A stretch of DNA of 64,000 bases from DASYXZ01 sp035308965. GTDB taxonomy: Bacteria > Acidobacteriota > Terriglobia > UBA7540. Positions 50,544-57,823 of this stretch are shown piece after piece. Where the stretch lies: the NCBI GenBank assembly GCA_035308965.1, contig DATGFN010000015.1:124001-188000 (forward strand). The letters are read 5' to 3'. Below the pieces are notes generated by a model. The model saw nothing but the letters and a program-made list of their open reading frames with translations, was not told where the DNA came from and did not search any database. A program made the position numbers and the translations under genes. Numbering within the stretch: position 1 is the first letter of the stretch; every line of letters begins with the position of its first letter.

Positions 50544-52283
50544 ATGGCTCAATTCTGCACAAAATGTGGCGGCCTTCTAAGTGAAGGAATGAAATTCTGC
50601 CCCGCCTGCGGAGCTAATTCTAGTGAGCCTACGGCTCATGGTGCCCAATCGCCTTCGGCGCAAGCTCCGATGGCGCGCGTAGCGCAACCTCCGGCCGTGG
50701 CGGCGCCTCGTCCGGCTCCCGTCATGCCCGCGGCGACGCCGGCGGCCCGGTCGGGCCACCCATTCCTGAAAATTGTTGTGGCCGTGCTCGGGGTTATTTT
50801 TATCCTCGGGTTGTTGACTGTCGGAGCGGGCGTCTACTTTTATTACTATCACGTCAAACCAAAAGTCGCCGAGATTGAAAATACAGTTCGCTCCCTCCCC
50901 GTTCCCACCGGTACACCGCAATCGTCCGATCATCCGGCATCTCCCGGAGGTGGCACATCAAGCTCTGGTGCGGGTTCGAGCCCCGATGCGAAGGGCTCTG
51001 ACACTTCCGCACCACCTGACCTTGGCCAGGCGCTCCAACAACTTGGTCTGGGTGGAAAAGGTCTCCCCGGCCAGTCCGCTGCCGCCGCGAAGCCCGATCC
51101 GCACTTTCCCCAAAGCTCGCCGGGCGACCCATCGAATTACTCCGGCCAGCTCACTTTTCAGCGCGGCATGACCATAACATCAAGCATCTCTGACCAATTC
51201 TATGGCGACTATGAGGTGCTCGATTCGATTACCTCTGTCTCTGAAAAGGGAACGGCCATGCGTTATTCGGCGGAGTTGCCCGACAAATCTCAGGCACCAA
51301 CTCCCTCTTCCCTTCCCGCAGTGAGGACAGTGCATGAGCTGCACAATACTTCTCAGCAGGACTTGATGCACGCAACCGGTGTGATGACATTTTTTGGAGA
51401 TAAATTTCCCGAGTCGATGCCTGGAACCACGCAGGGTGTTCTTTCCCAAGATGCCTTCCATGCGCTCAAGTCGGGAAGCGGCATTGACCTTACTTTCCCC
51501 GATGAATCTCTCGCTGCTCGTCTGGTAATGGGGCTGGCCTCGATGACCAATGGGATACCAATGGGCGCCAGTCCCGGGGGGCTTCAAGGGTCTCTTGGCC
51601 AGAATGATTTCTGGTCGAAATTGCAGAAATACACCTGTCATGCTGTGCGAATAGAGGTTGCCGACGCCGCTTTCCCAGTGCTGCTCAACGGCCTGCGCGT
51701 GACTTTGCCTGCGATCCACATGTCTTGCCCACATGATGGAGTTTCCGGATTTGAGTATGTATTTGACGATGACCAGATGCCGCTCCGCCTCGCGACGTCG
51801 GAAGGGCAAATCACTCAAATCAATTTCCCCCAGCCTAAGCCCAGGAAGGAAGAGGATGGAGGAGGCGGTGGTAGCGGAGGCACTGGCGCCGGAGGTGGAG
51901 GCGCTGGTGGCGGACAGTCAATCGAGCAGGCGCTGAAAAAAGAGGGGCGGGTTGATGTCTATGGAATTTACTTTGACTTTGCCAGCGATAAGCTACGGCC
52001 GGAGTCTGCCCCGGTGCTGGCCGAGATTGCCTCCGCCCTCAAGGACAATCCCACCTGGAAACTCCAGGTCAACGGCCATACGGACAACATTGGCGGCGAC
52101 GCCTACAATCTTGACCTATCAAACCGGCGCGCCGCCTCCGTCAAGCAGGCCTTGGTTACGCAATACCATATTGACCCCGCGCTCCTGGATCCCAAGGGAT
52201 TTGGAGCCACCCAACCCAAAGAGCCAAATGACACTGCACAAGGCCGCGCCCGCAATCGTAGGGTGGAGTTGATACGGGAGTAG
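50544..52283 (+). CDS. zinc-ribbon, membrane-helix and OmpA-domain fusion protein
   Basis: The protein begins with a zinc ribbon (FCTKCGGLLSEGMKFCPACG), then an Ala/Pro linker, one membrane helix (KIVVAVLGVIFILGLLTVGAGVYFYYY) and a long extracytoplasmic region. A Gly-rich hinge (GGGGSGGTGAGGGGAGGG) leads to a C-terminal OmpA domain (YFDFASDKLRPESAPVLAEIA, LQVNGHTDNIGGDAYNLDLS, ARNRRVEL) that should bind peptidoglycan. The ATG at 50544 with GAGGTG nine bases upstream is preferred over the GTG at 50532. Cytosolic zinc ribbon plus periplasmic OmpA in one chain is unusual. Confidence 0.82.
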   Translation: MAQFCTKCGGLLSEGMKFCPACGANSSEPTAHGAQSPSAQAPMARVAQPPAVAAPRPAPVMPAATPAARSGHPFLKIVVAVLGVIFILGLLTVGAGVYFYYYHVKPKVAEIENTVRSLPVPTGTPQSSDHPASPGGGTSSSGAGSSPDAKGSDTSAPPDLGQALQQLGLGGKGLPGQSAAAAKPDPHFPQSSPGDPSNYSGQLTFQRGMTITSSISDQFYGDYEVLDSITSVSEKGTAMRYSAELPDKSQAPTPSSLPAVRTVHELHNTSQQDLMHATGVMTFFGDKFPESMPGTTQGVLSQDAFHALKSGSGIDLTFPDESLAARLVMGLASMTNGIPMGASPGGLQGSLGQNDFWSKLQKYTCHAVRIEVADAAFPVLLNGLRVTLPAIHMSCPHDGVSGFEYVFDDDQMPLRLATSEGQITQINFPQPKPRKEEDGGGGGSGGTGAGGGGAGGGQSIEQALKKEGRVDVYGIYFDFASDKLRPESAPVLAEIASALKDNPTWKLQVNGHTDNIGGDAYNLDLSNRRAASVKQALVTQYHIDPALLDPKGFGATQPKEPNDTAQGRARNRRVELIRE

Positions 52284-52353
52284 CTGCAAATACTCCTGTG
52301 CGGATTCGTAAGCATTTGTGGCCGACACTGATCGTGCGTTTGAGATTTCTTAT

Positions 52354-52665
52354 ATGAAAATTGCAATCGGATCCCAAATCGCCGCGCTCGCATTAGGAAG
52401 CCTGGCGGTGATCTGGGGTGTTTTTACTTCGTTTTCGACCTTTTCCGGACCTGGCGGTGATTGGTCCGGCCTGGGCTTGTTGGGAGGGTTGGTGGTGAAC
52501 GTGCCCATCGGCCTCCTCACTCTCCTGGTTGCATTATTCGTAAGGAAAGGTTCCCGACGCCTGCGTTGGATCTGCATCGTCACTTCGCTCGTGGCCCTGA
52601 TCATTCCCATCGTCGCAATACTTATTTGGAACCCCATGGAGCGACGCTTTATTTGGATGAAATGA
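52354..52665 (+). CDS. small membrane protein of the envelope gene set
   Basis: The product has three hydrophobic segments (IAALALGSLAVIWGVF, LGLLGGLVVNVPIGLLTLLVALFV, WICIVTSLVALIIPIVAILIW) and a short charged end. A GTG at 52318 would add 12 residues; neither start has a convincing ribosome-binding site. No family is recognised. It lies between two OmpA-domain genes on the same strand. Confidence 0.6.
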   Translation: MKIAIGSQIAALALGSLAVIWGVFTSFSTFSGPGGDWSGLGLLGGLVVNVPIGLLTLLVALFVRKGSRRLRWICIVTSLVALIIPIVAILIWNPMERRFIWMK

Positions 52666-52787
52666 AGCCACGACTTGTACGACCGCCGCTGGCGCGGCCG
52701 GGGTCAAAATGTCAGGTCAAGTAAAACCCGTTTGAGCGAGACGATCGAAAAGCGGGCTCGCAACCGGCAAGAGGAGAAAATCAGGCA

Positions 52788-53816
52788 ATGATTTCAAAAC
52801 GCGGTAAGAACTTGGCCGCGATCGCTCTCTTGCTTGGGAGTTATTCAATCTGCAGCGCCCAGTCGCACGATCCGAAAAACCCCACGCCATTGGGGCCCGG
52901 CGTCAACAAGGGCAACGTCGACAACAAGGAAAATGGCCCGAATTATTACTACTTCTACGCAGGCCCGGGACACGTGGATTTGCATTATTCCTTCAAGGAA
53001 ATGGGCGTCTTCGGGAATCCGATGCGGCAGTCGCTTAGTTTCGATCTTTATGGTGAGAGCAACAACTTGATCATTCACAGCGCCATCGTTTCAGTGGAGA
53101 AGATGGAAAAGTTGTCCCAGCCCGGCGATTTAGGGTCACGGCATAAGCTGGTCCTTCGCGTCATTTCTCCGGAAACAACGCTCCGCTTGGGGGGCTATTA
53201 CGAAATCGAAGTTACGGGGGCCGCGACGTTTGAAGGAAAAGCAACGGGCGCCAACACCAAACCCGTAGACACGCAGCTCTATCATCCTTCCGGACCGTTA
53301 ACGAAGCCGACTAATGATGGCAAGGGCGGGGAGTCCTCCGGCGGAGGAGTTTCGCTTTATACCCCGCAAGGCTCTCTCTATCAGCCTGGAGTTTCTCTCT
53401 ATACGCCGGTCGGCGCATTGACGAATGTGCAAGAAAGTCCCAAGCAATTGCGGCTGACGTTGGCCGCCGACATTCTGTTCGACTTTGACAAGGCAACTAT
53501 ACGTCCGGACGCCAAGGAGGCGCTCGACCGGGTTGCGGAGATCATCCGCTCCAAGAGCCGGGGAATCGTGAGCATCGAGGGTTTTACGGACTCCAAGGGC
53601 GCTGCGGATTACAACTTGCGCCTGTCCAACGCGCGCGCGGAATCGGTGGAGACATGGATGATCGAGAATGAAGACTTGCATAGGGCGGGATTCACCACGC
53701 GGGGATTTGGGGCAACCCGGTTTGTCGCGCTCAATTCGAAACCGGATGGCAAGGATGATCCGGCAGGACGGCAGAAGAATCGCCGCGTCGAAATCATTAT
53801 TCAGAAACAAGATTGA
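52788..53816 (+). CDS. secreted OmpA family protein
   Basis: The 342-residue protein has a signal peptide (LAAIALLLGSYSICSAQS) and an N-terminal beta domain of about 130 residues. A linker with short repeats (GVSLYTPQGSLYQPGVSLYT) follows, then a C-terminal OmpA domain: ILFDFDKATIRPDAKEALDRV, SIEGFTDSKGAADYNLRLSNARAESV and GRQKNRRVEI. It should sit in the outer periplasm or outer membrane, bound to peptidoglycan. AAGAGGAG lies about 11 bases before the ATG. It differs clearly from the other OmpA-domain gene upstream. Confidence 0.88.
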   Translation: MISKRGKNLAAIALLLGSYSICSAQSHDPKNPTPLGPGVNKGNVDNKENGPNYYYFYAGPGHVDLHYSFKEMGVFGNPMRQSLSFDLYGESNNLIIHSAIVSVEKMEKLSQPGDLGSRHKLVLRVISPETTLRLGGYYEIEVTGAATFEGKATGANTKPVDTQLYHPSGPLTKPTNDGKGGESSGGGVSLYTPQGSLYQPGVSLYTPVGALTNVQESPKQLRLTLAADILFDFDKATIRPDAKEALDRVAEIIRSKSRGIVSIEGFTDSKGAADYNLRLSNARAESVETWMIENEDLHRAGFTTRGFGATRFVALNSKPDGKDDPAGRQKNRRVEIIIQKQD

Positions 53817-53859
53817 CGGCCCGAACCCATCGATGAAACTCTCAACAAAAGGAGCAATC

Positions 53860-54468
53860 ATGTTCTTCAAGAAAAACAGAGAAGCTGCAATTTTGCGAGT
53901 ACTTGCCGGTGCGCTGGGAATATTCCTAGCGGCAGGCGCCGGAACTTTAGCTAAAGGCCGCTCTCCCGCATTGTTACCTGCGTGGATGTCCGGAGCTGCG
54001 GATCCGGGAGTTGATTCCGGCTGCCAGGCTGCACTGGACGCGGGCAACAAACTCTACACCACCCCGTACCACATGTATGGGGCGGAAACCGTGAACGGAA
54101 AACCCGTGAACACCGAAGGGATTTTTGCCGGTGGCGCCCTATACGTTCTTGTCAACGGCAAGTGGTCCCTCAGCCCCGTTTCGCCGGAGGAAATGTTGAA
54201 GATGATGAAGGCGAAGGACCAGGGAAAGGAGAAAAATGGCAAGAACGGTGTGTGTCATTATGTGCGCGATGAGTCAGTGAGTGGCGAAAGCGCGGCGCTC
54301 TACAGCACGCACGAAGAAGACGCAAAGGGAAAGACCGATGTCCAGAGCTGGGTTTCCAAGGGCAAAGGACTCCTCTTACGCCAGGAGACCGATGTCGACA
54401 TGGGCGGAACAAAAGTCCACATCTCCTCCCGATTTGAATACAGCAACATACACGCGCCGAAACTCTGA
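53860..54468 (+). CDS. secreted hypothetical protein of the envelope gene set
   Basis: From the ATG at 53860 (AAGGAG six bases upstream) the product has 202 residues with a signal peptide (AAILRVLAGALGIFLAAGAG). Two cysteines (SGCQAALDAG and NGVCHYV) may form a disulfide. The rest is a beta-rich domain (KLYTTPYHMYGAETVNGKPV, SWVSKGKGLLLRQETDVDMG, VHISSRFEYSNI). No family is recognised. The longer frame back to 53668 is translation through the OmpA gene. It is the last gene of the envelope run, 43 bases after the OmpA gene. Confidence 0.75.
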   Translation: MFFKKNREAAILRVLAGALGIFLAAGAGTLAKGRSPALLPAWMSGAADPGVDSGCQAALDAGNKLYTTPYHMYGAETVNGKPVNTEGIFAGGALYVLVNGKWSLSPVSPEEMLKMMKAKDQGKEKNGKNGVCHYVRDESVSGESAALYSTHEEDAKGKTDVQSWVSKGKGLLLRQETDVDMGGTKVHISSRFEYSNIHAPKL

Positions 54469-54561
54469 AGAAACGGCTTCTTTTTGCTGACTCCAAAAAG
54501 GACAGGGGCATTTATCTTTCCGGTTATTCAGACTTCTACACTCCTGAAAAGATGAGGGTCT

Positions 54562-54606
54562 TGGTACGCCCGGAGAGATTCGAACTCCCGACCCCTTGCT
54601 TCGTAG
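54562..54606 (-). tRNA. 3' half of a tRNA-Arg(ACG) gene, probable attachment-site remnant
   Basis: On the minus strand CTACGAA (anticodon loop, ACG) is followed by a variable region, a complete T-arm (GGGAG, TTCGAAT, CTCTC) and the 3' acceptor end CGGGCGTACCA including CCA. The 5' half is missing: bases upstream of the anticodon loop do not pair with its 3' stem, and no D-arm occurs in the next 400 bases. Integrating elements that use tRNA 3' ends leave such copies. The stretch 54607-55004 holds no gene that I can support. Confidence 0.75.
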
Positions 54607-55004
54607 TTCAAAGAACATTGTATGCGGCAAACTGCAGGAATGGGAAGGAATACTGTTTCGCTCCTGTGTTCATGCGGGTCCAAGCGTACCTGAGATGATT
54701 TAGCGCAGCTTCTGCCGAATTCAGCAGATAGGCGCACACTGTGGAGAGTTAAGGGGGGTTACGTCACAAAGCATGTCACAAAAATCGGCGATTCGTCAGC
54801 ACCAGTTTCAACCTTGGAGGGGATGGACCTCTTGCAAGTGGCCGTACCGCCGAGGACTCCCACCTGATTGATGCAATGGGTCATAAAGGATTTCTGGCCG
54901 GTCGCATAAGTTACTGCACATGTGCAGTAGCTCCTGCAAGTCCCCTGTGGTACGAATGGTTGTGCCTGAATCAGGAAGTACGGAATTTTTCCATGTAGAG
55001 ATCA

Positions 55005-55415
55005 ATGAATCCAAAACCTAATGAGATTCGATCGAGGGCGCGCCTAATATTGGCGGCCGACAAATGGCGCCAATTAACGCAGCTATTACAAGAGGATGTC
55101 CCTAATTTGATTACGGAGGTAGAACGCCTGGAAGGGGAATTGGGCGAAATGAGCCGCGGAGCTCGAAGTAATCGATATGCGCCACCGGGGAGTGACGAAT
55201 CTTCATATTGTGATCGCAGCAACAAGGAATTGTTAACCGTGAGGGACTTTGCGGGCCTGTTGGGCGTCACAGTAGCGTGCGTCCGGTCCTGGAGGCTCAA
55301 GCGAAAGATTAGCGCGGTCAAGTTGGGCCGCATAATTCGGATGCCACGGACTGAAGTCCAGCGGCTTATTGACGAGGGTATGAGTCCTGCGCGGCCCTTC
55401 CAGCAAGAGTTCTAA
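55005..55415 (+). CDS. MerR/excisionase-type helix-turn-helix protein
   Basis: The 136-residue protein has a charged, helical N-terminus. From about residue 74 it has an HTH of the excisionase/MerR-like type (LLTVRDFAGLLGVTVACVRSWRLKRKISAVKLGRIIRMPRTEVQRLIDEG). Such small proteins direct element excision or regulate element genes. Its place between a tRNA fragment and a decayed recombinase suggests an old integrated element. Confidence 0.65.
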   Translation: MNPKPNEIRSRARLILAADKWRQLTQLLQEDVPNLITEVERLEGELGEMSRGARSNRYAPPGSDESSYCDRSNKELLTVRDFAGLLGVTVACVRSWRLKRKISAVKLGRIIRMPRTEVQRLIDEGMSPARPFQQEF

Positions 55416-56196
55416 TGTCCAAGGGAACTACTCTTCAGTCCCGAAATCTCGGGCGCCGCGTTCAGAAATAAATTGGGACATGAAGTACCCAATGTCCAGT
55501 TGGCTGTATGGAGAATTCAACCAAACGCGCCCCAGATACGGTTTCTTGAGCGCATCCTCGGAGTGAAGTAATTTGCGGCCTTGACGGTTTTGTGCCCAAA
55601 TTCACTACTGGCTGGGTCCAGGTCGATCTCTCCGATCTTCAGGAGATTTGTGGTTACTTTCTAATTGTCCTTTTCAGCCTGTTCGCGCCAAGCAGAGAGT
55701 TTTTCCTTAAATGCTTCCTTCGGGAGTTCGGCAAGGTTCTGCGCCCGAGAACTAAGGTCCTTGGAGATCCCAACCTGGGCTAAGGTCGGAATCTTTTCGG
55801 GCGGTCGTCGCACACGGCTGCCCGAAGGATCCTGCCCTTTTAACTGACCCCGAGTCCCCTTTGCCTTCGGCGATTCCTTTAGAAGCTCACCTAGCCTTCT
55901 TCCGGCTTAAATCCTGATAGCCGCAGCATCTATTTCGAGTTTTTTGTTTTTCGCCTCGCTTGCGTGGGCAAACAACCCCTCGGCTTTGTTGCGAATCATT
56001 TTGGTTTAATCGGCCAACTTTGCAAAAGCTATGGCTCGACAAACTGCATCATAACAAGCAAGAGGAGTCATAATTCCTCGCATTATTCGGCATTTGCGGC
56101 TTCCGTTCTTAGTTGGTGCTCCTTGCATCGCATAATTCATCTGGCGAGAATTTAGGCTTGAGAGCGGCTTATAAATGTGCTAAAAGTATTAGCGCA
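55416..56196. other. 780-base stretch without a recognisable gene
   Basis: Only short overlapping frames occur on both strands, without ribosome-binding sites, family motifs or consistent codon use. It lies between the two HTH genes of the decayed element and is probably degraded sequence. Confidence 0.5.
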
Positions 56197-56430
56197 ATGC
56201 AGACCTACTCAACCAAACAGGCAGCAGCCCTCGCCGGGATTCATTGGGTGACGCTACACCGCTGGCTGAGGGACAAGAAGGTTAGGCCTTCCATCGCCAT
56301 TCCGATAGATGGCCGAACGCTTTGGCGCTGGACTGCGGCTGATGTGAAGAGGGTTCGCAAATACAAGACTGCCCACTATCGCAAAGGCAGAGGTCGCAAG
56401 AAGGCTCAAAAGAAAAGCGGCAACCGTTGA
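56197..56430 (+). CDS. small MerR-type helix-turn-helix protein
   Basis: The 77-residue product (MQTYSTKQAAALAGIHWVTL, then HRWLRDKKVRPSIAIPIDGR) is an HTH of the type that reads Y-S-x-K-Q-A-A-x-L-x-G-I-x-x-x-T-L-x-R-W. The tail is very basic (KGRGRKKAQKKS). Its stop is 54 bases before the serine recombinase start, so the two form a unit. In IS607-like elements an HTH of this kind is fused to a serine recombinase; here they are separate genes. Confidence 0.65.
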   Translation: MQTYSTKQAAALAGIHWVTLHRWLRDKKVRPSIAIPIDGRTLWRWTAADVKRVRKYKTAHYRKGRGRKKAQKKSGNR

Positions 56431-56484
56431 AGCGTGAACTTCAACGGCTGCCTAACCACACCCAAGCCACAGGGGGGCTTGAAT

Positions 56485-57147
56485 ATGGCTGTCAGAATCG
56501 TACCGCAAGCTGTACCATCTTCCAAAACCAGAAAAGAAATCTCGCGAGCTGCAATTTACGCCCGGGTCTCGACTTCAAACAACGGCCAGTCCCCAGAAAT
56601 GCAATTGCGCGAACTTCGTGAGTTCTGCGAGCGCCGGGGCTGGTCGGTCGCCAAGAAGTACGTGGATGTCGGAATTTCCGGTAGCAAGGAAGATCGAGTC
56701 GAACTGAACTGCCTCATGGCTGATGCACATCGCAGGCGATTTGATACGGTCATTGTTTGGAAATTTGACCGCTTCGCCCGGTCTGTTTCTCACTTGCTTC
56801 GCGCCCTCGAAACTTTCAAGGCCCTTGGGATCGAATTCGTCTCCCTCTCGGAACAAATGGACACCAGCACGCCTGCCGGCAAGATGGTCTTCACTGTCCT
56901 CGGTGCCGTGGCGGAACTCGAACGCAGCTTGATTTGAGAAAGAGTCCGCGCCGGAACCCGTCACGCTCGCTTGAAAGGAAAGAAACTCGGACGACCGCGG
57001 GTCGCCGTGGACACTATCAGCGTGGCAGCTCTGCGCGCTCAGGGGCAAAGCTGGAAAGAAATCTCCACGAAGTTAGGAATCGGCAGAGGGGACGCGCAGC
57101 GAGCCGCCGGCAGAATGGCGCAGGGCTGCGAAGCAACAACTCAATAA
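56485..57147 (+). pseudogene. serine recombinase (resolvase/invertase) with an in-frame stop
   Basis: The catalytic domain is intact: AAIYARVSTSNNGQSPEMQL carries the nucleophilic serine, and VIVWKFDRFARSVSHLLRALE and EQMDTSTPAGKMVFTVLGAVAELERSLI follow. The frame then meets TGA at 56935-56937, where relatives have Arg (a CGA-to-TGA change). It continues in the same frame as ERVRAGTRHARLKGKKLGRP and a C-terminal HTH (AALRAQGQSWKEISTKLGIG) to TAA at 57147. Loss of the DNA-binding part should inactivate it. The start at 56485 (MAVRIVPQAVP) has AGGGGGG nine bases upstream. Confidence 0.82.
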
Positions 57148-57273
57148 GCGCTTAAGCAAAGGCAGATTCTTGAGCGGCGCGACTAGAGCCTCATAAGAGA
57201 TGGGGCCAATTTGGATATTCCTGATGACTCGGGCCGTCTTTCCTGCAGCGAGATGGATAAGCTGTGGTTACAC

Positions 57274-57300
57274 TAGGGCGGCCACAAGGGTCGCCCCTAC
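57274..57300. repeat. copy of the TAGGGGCG-family dispersed repeat
   Basis: TAGGGCGGCCACAAGGGTCG then CCCCTAC shares GCCACAAGGG/GTCGCCCC words with the in-frame repeat inside the kinase gene at 61383-61435. It lies in the non-coding stretch 57148-57360. Confidence 0.55.
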
Positions 57301-57360
57301 GATGGCATTTCTTCACGGCTTCAGGCGCCGGTCCGTTCCAGAATAGCGCCGAGCAAGGCC

Positions 57361-57708
57361 TCACCGCGTGGCTGCGTCGTAGCCCAGAATTTTTACCGCG
57401 AAAAGAAAAGTGCCGTCCTGGGATTCGGGTGTTTCAACACGGACAACTTCGCCTTTACAACCCACTTCGAGCCCGGCTCTTCCAGCGACGGAAGCGGGCA
57501 GCGAGTAGTTCATGTGAATCGGTGTGTGAACTTTCATGGTTTGTTCTGCACGAAAGAGGATGCCGCCGGAACTGATATTCGACGCGGTTCCCAGGCACCA
57601 GGCGGTCTGTTCTGGCTGACGAAACCTCAAAAGCATTTCCAGTGGGACACGCCCTGAGCGGCGAGCCTCGCGGCGTTTAAGTTTAAAAAGCTGCCTCAAT
57701 TTATTCAT
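57361..57708 (-). CDS. single-domain PilZ protein
   Basis: The 115-residue protein has a basic N-terminus (LKRREARRSGRVPLEMLLRF) providing the RxxxR motif, NISSGGILFRA as the (D/N)xSxxG motif, and the closing beta strands (LEVGCKGEVVRVE, FLFAVKILGY). It should bind cyclic di-GMP as a stand-alone effector. AGGAGG lies eight bases before the ATG. It stands alone beside the decayed element. Confidence 0.88.
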   Translation of the reverse strand: MNKLRQLFKLKRREARRSGRVPLEMLLRFRQPEQTAWCLGTASNISSGGILFRAEQTMKVHTPIHMNYSLPASVAGRAGLEVGCKGEVVRVETPESQDGTFLFAVKILGYDAATR

Positions 57709-57756
57709 CGAGCATCCTCCTCTGGAGATTCGTGGGAAGCTGATCAGGAAAGACGA

Positions 57757-57780
57757 CGGACCCGTCGGCCGACGGGTCCG
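57757..57780 (-). terminator. perfect 24-base palindrome after the Ig-repeat gene, terminator-like
   Basis: CGGACCCGTCGG is followed directly by its reverse complement. It lies about 45 bases after the stop of the leftward Ig-repeat gene, followed on the minus strand by TCGTCTTTCC. The T-run is weak, so termination is probable but not certain. Confidence 0.5.
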
Positions 57781-57823
57781 CGCTACGCTTGCTGGTCGGC
57801 TTCGGTTTTGTGGTCACCCCTCA

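Noticed and set aside
53298..54050. 250-codon open frame on the minus strand
   Set aside because: It is antisense to the OmpA-domain gene and the following secreted-protein gene, both of which have clear starts and motifs.
54562..55004. Intron-containing complete tRNA-Arg
   Set aside because: Group I introns do occur in bacterial tRNA-Arg anticodon loops, but no D-arm or 5' acceptor sequence is found in the following 400 bases.
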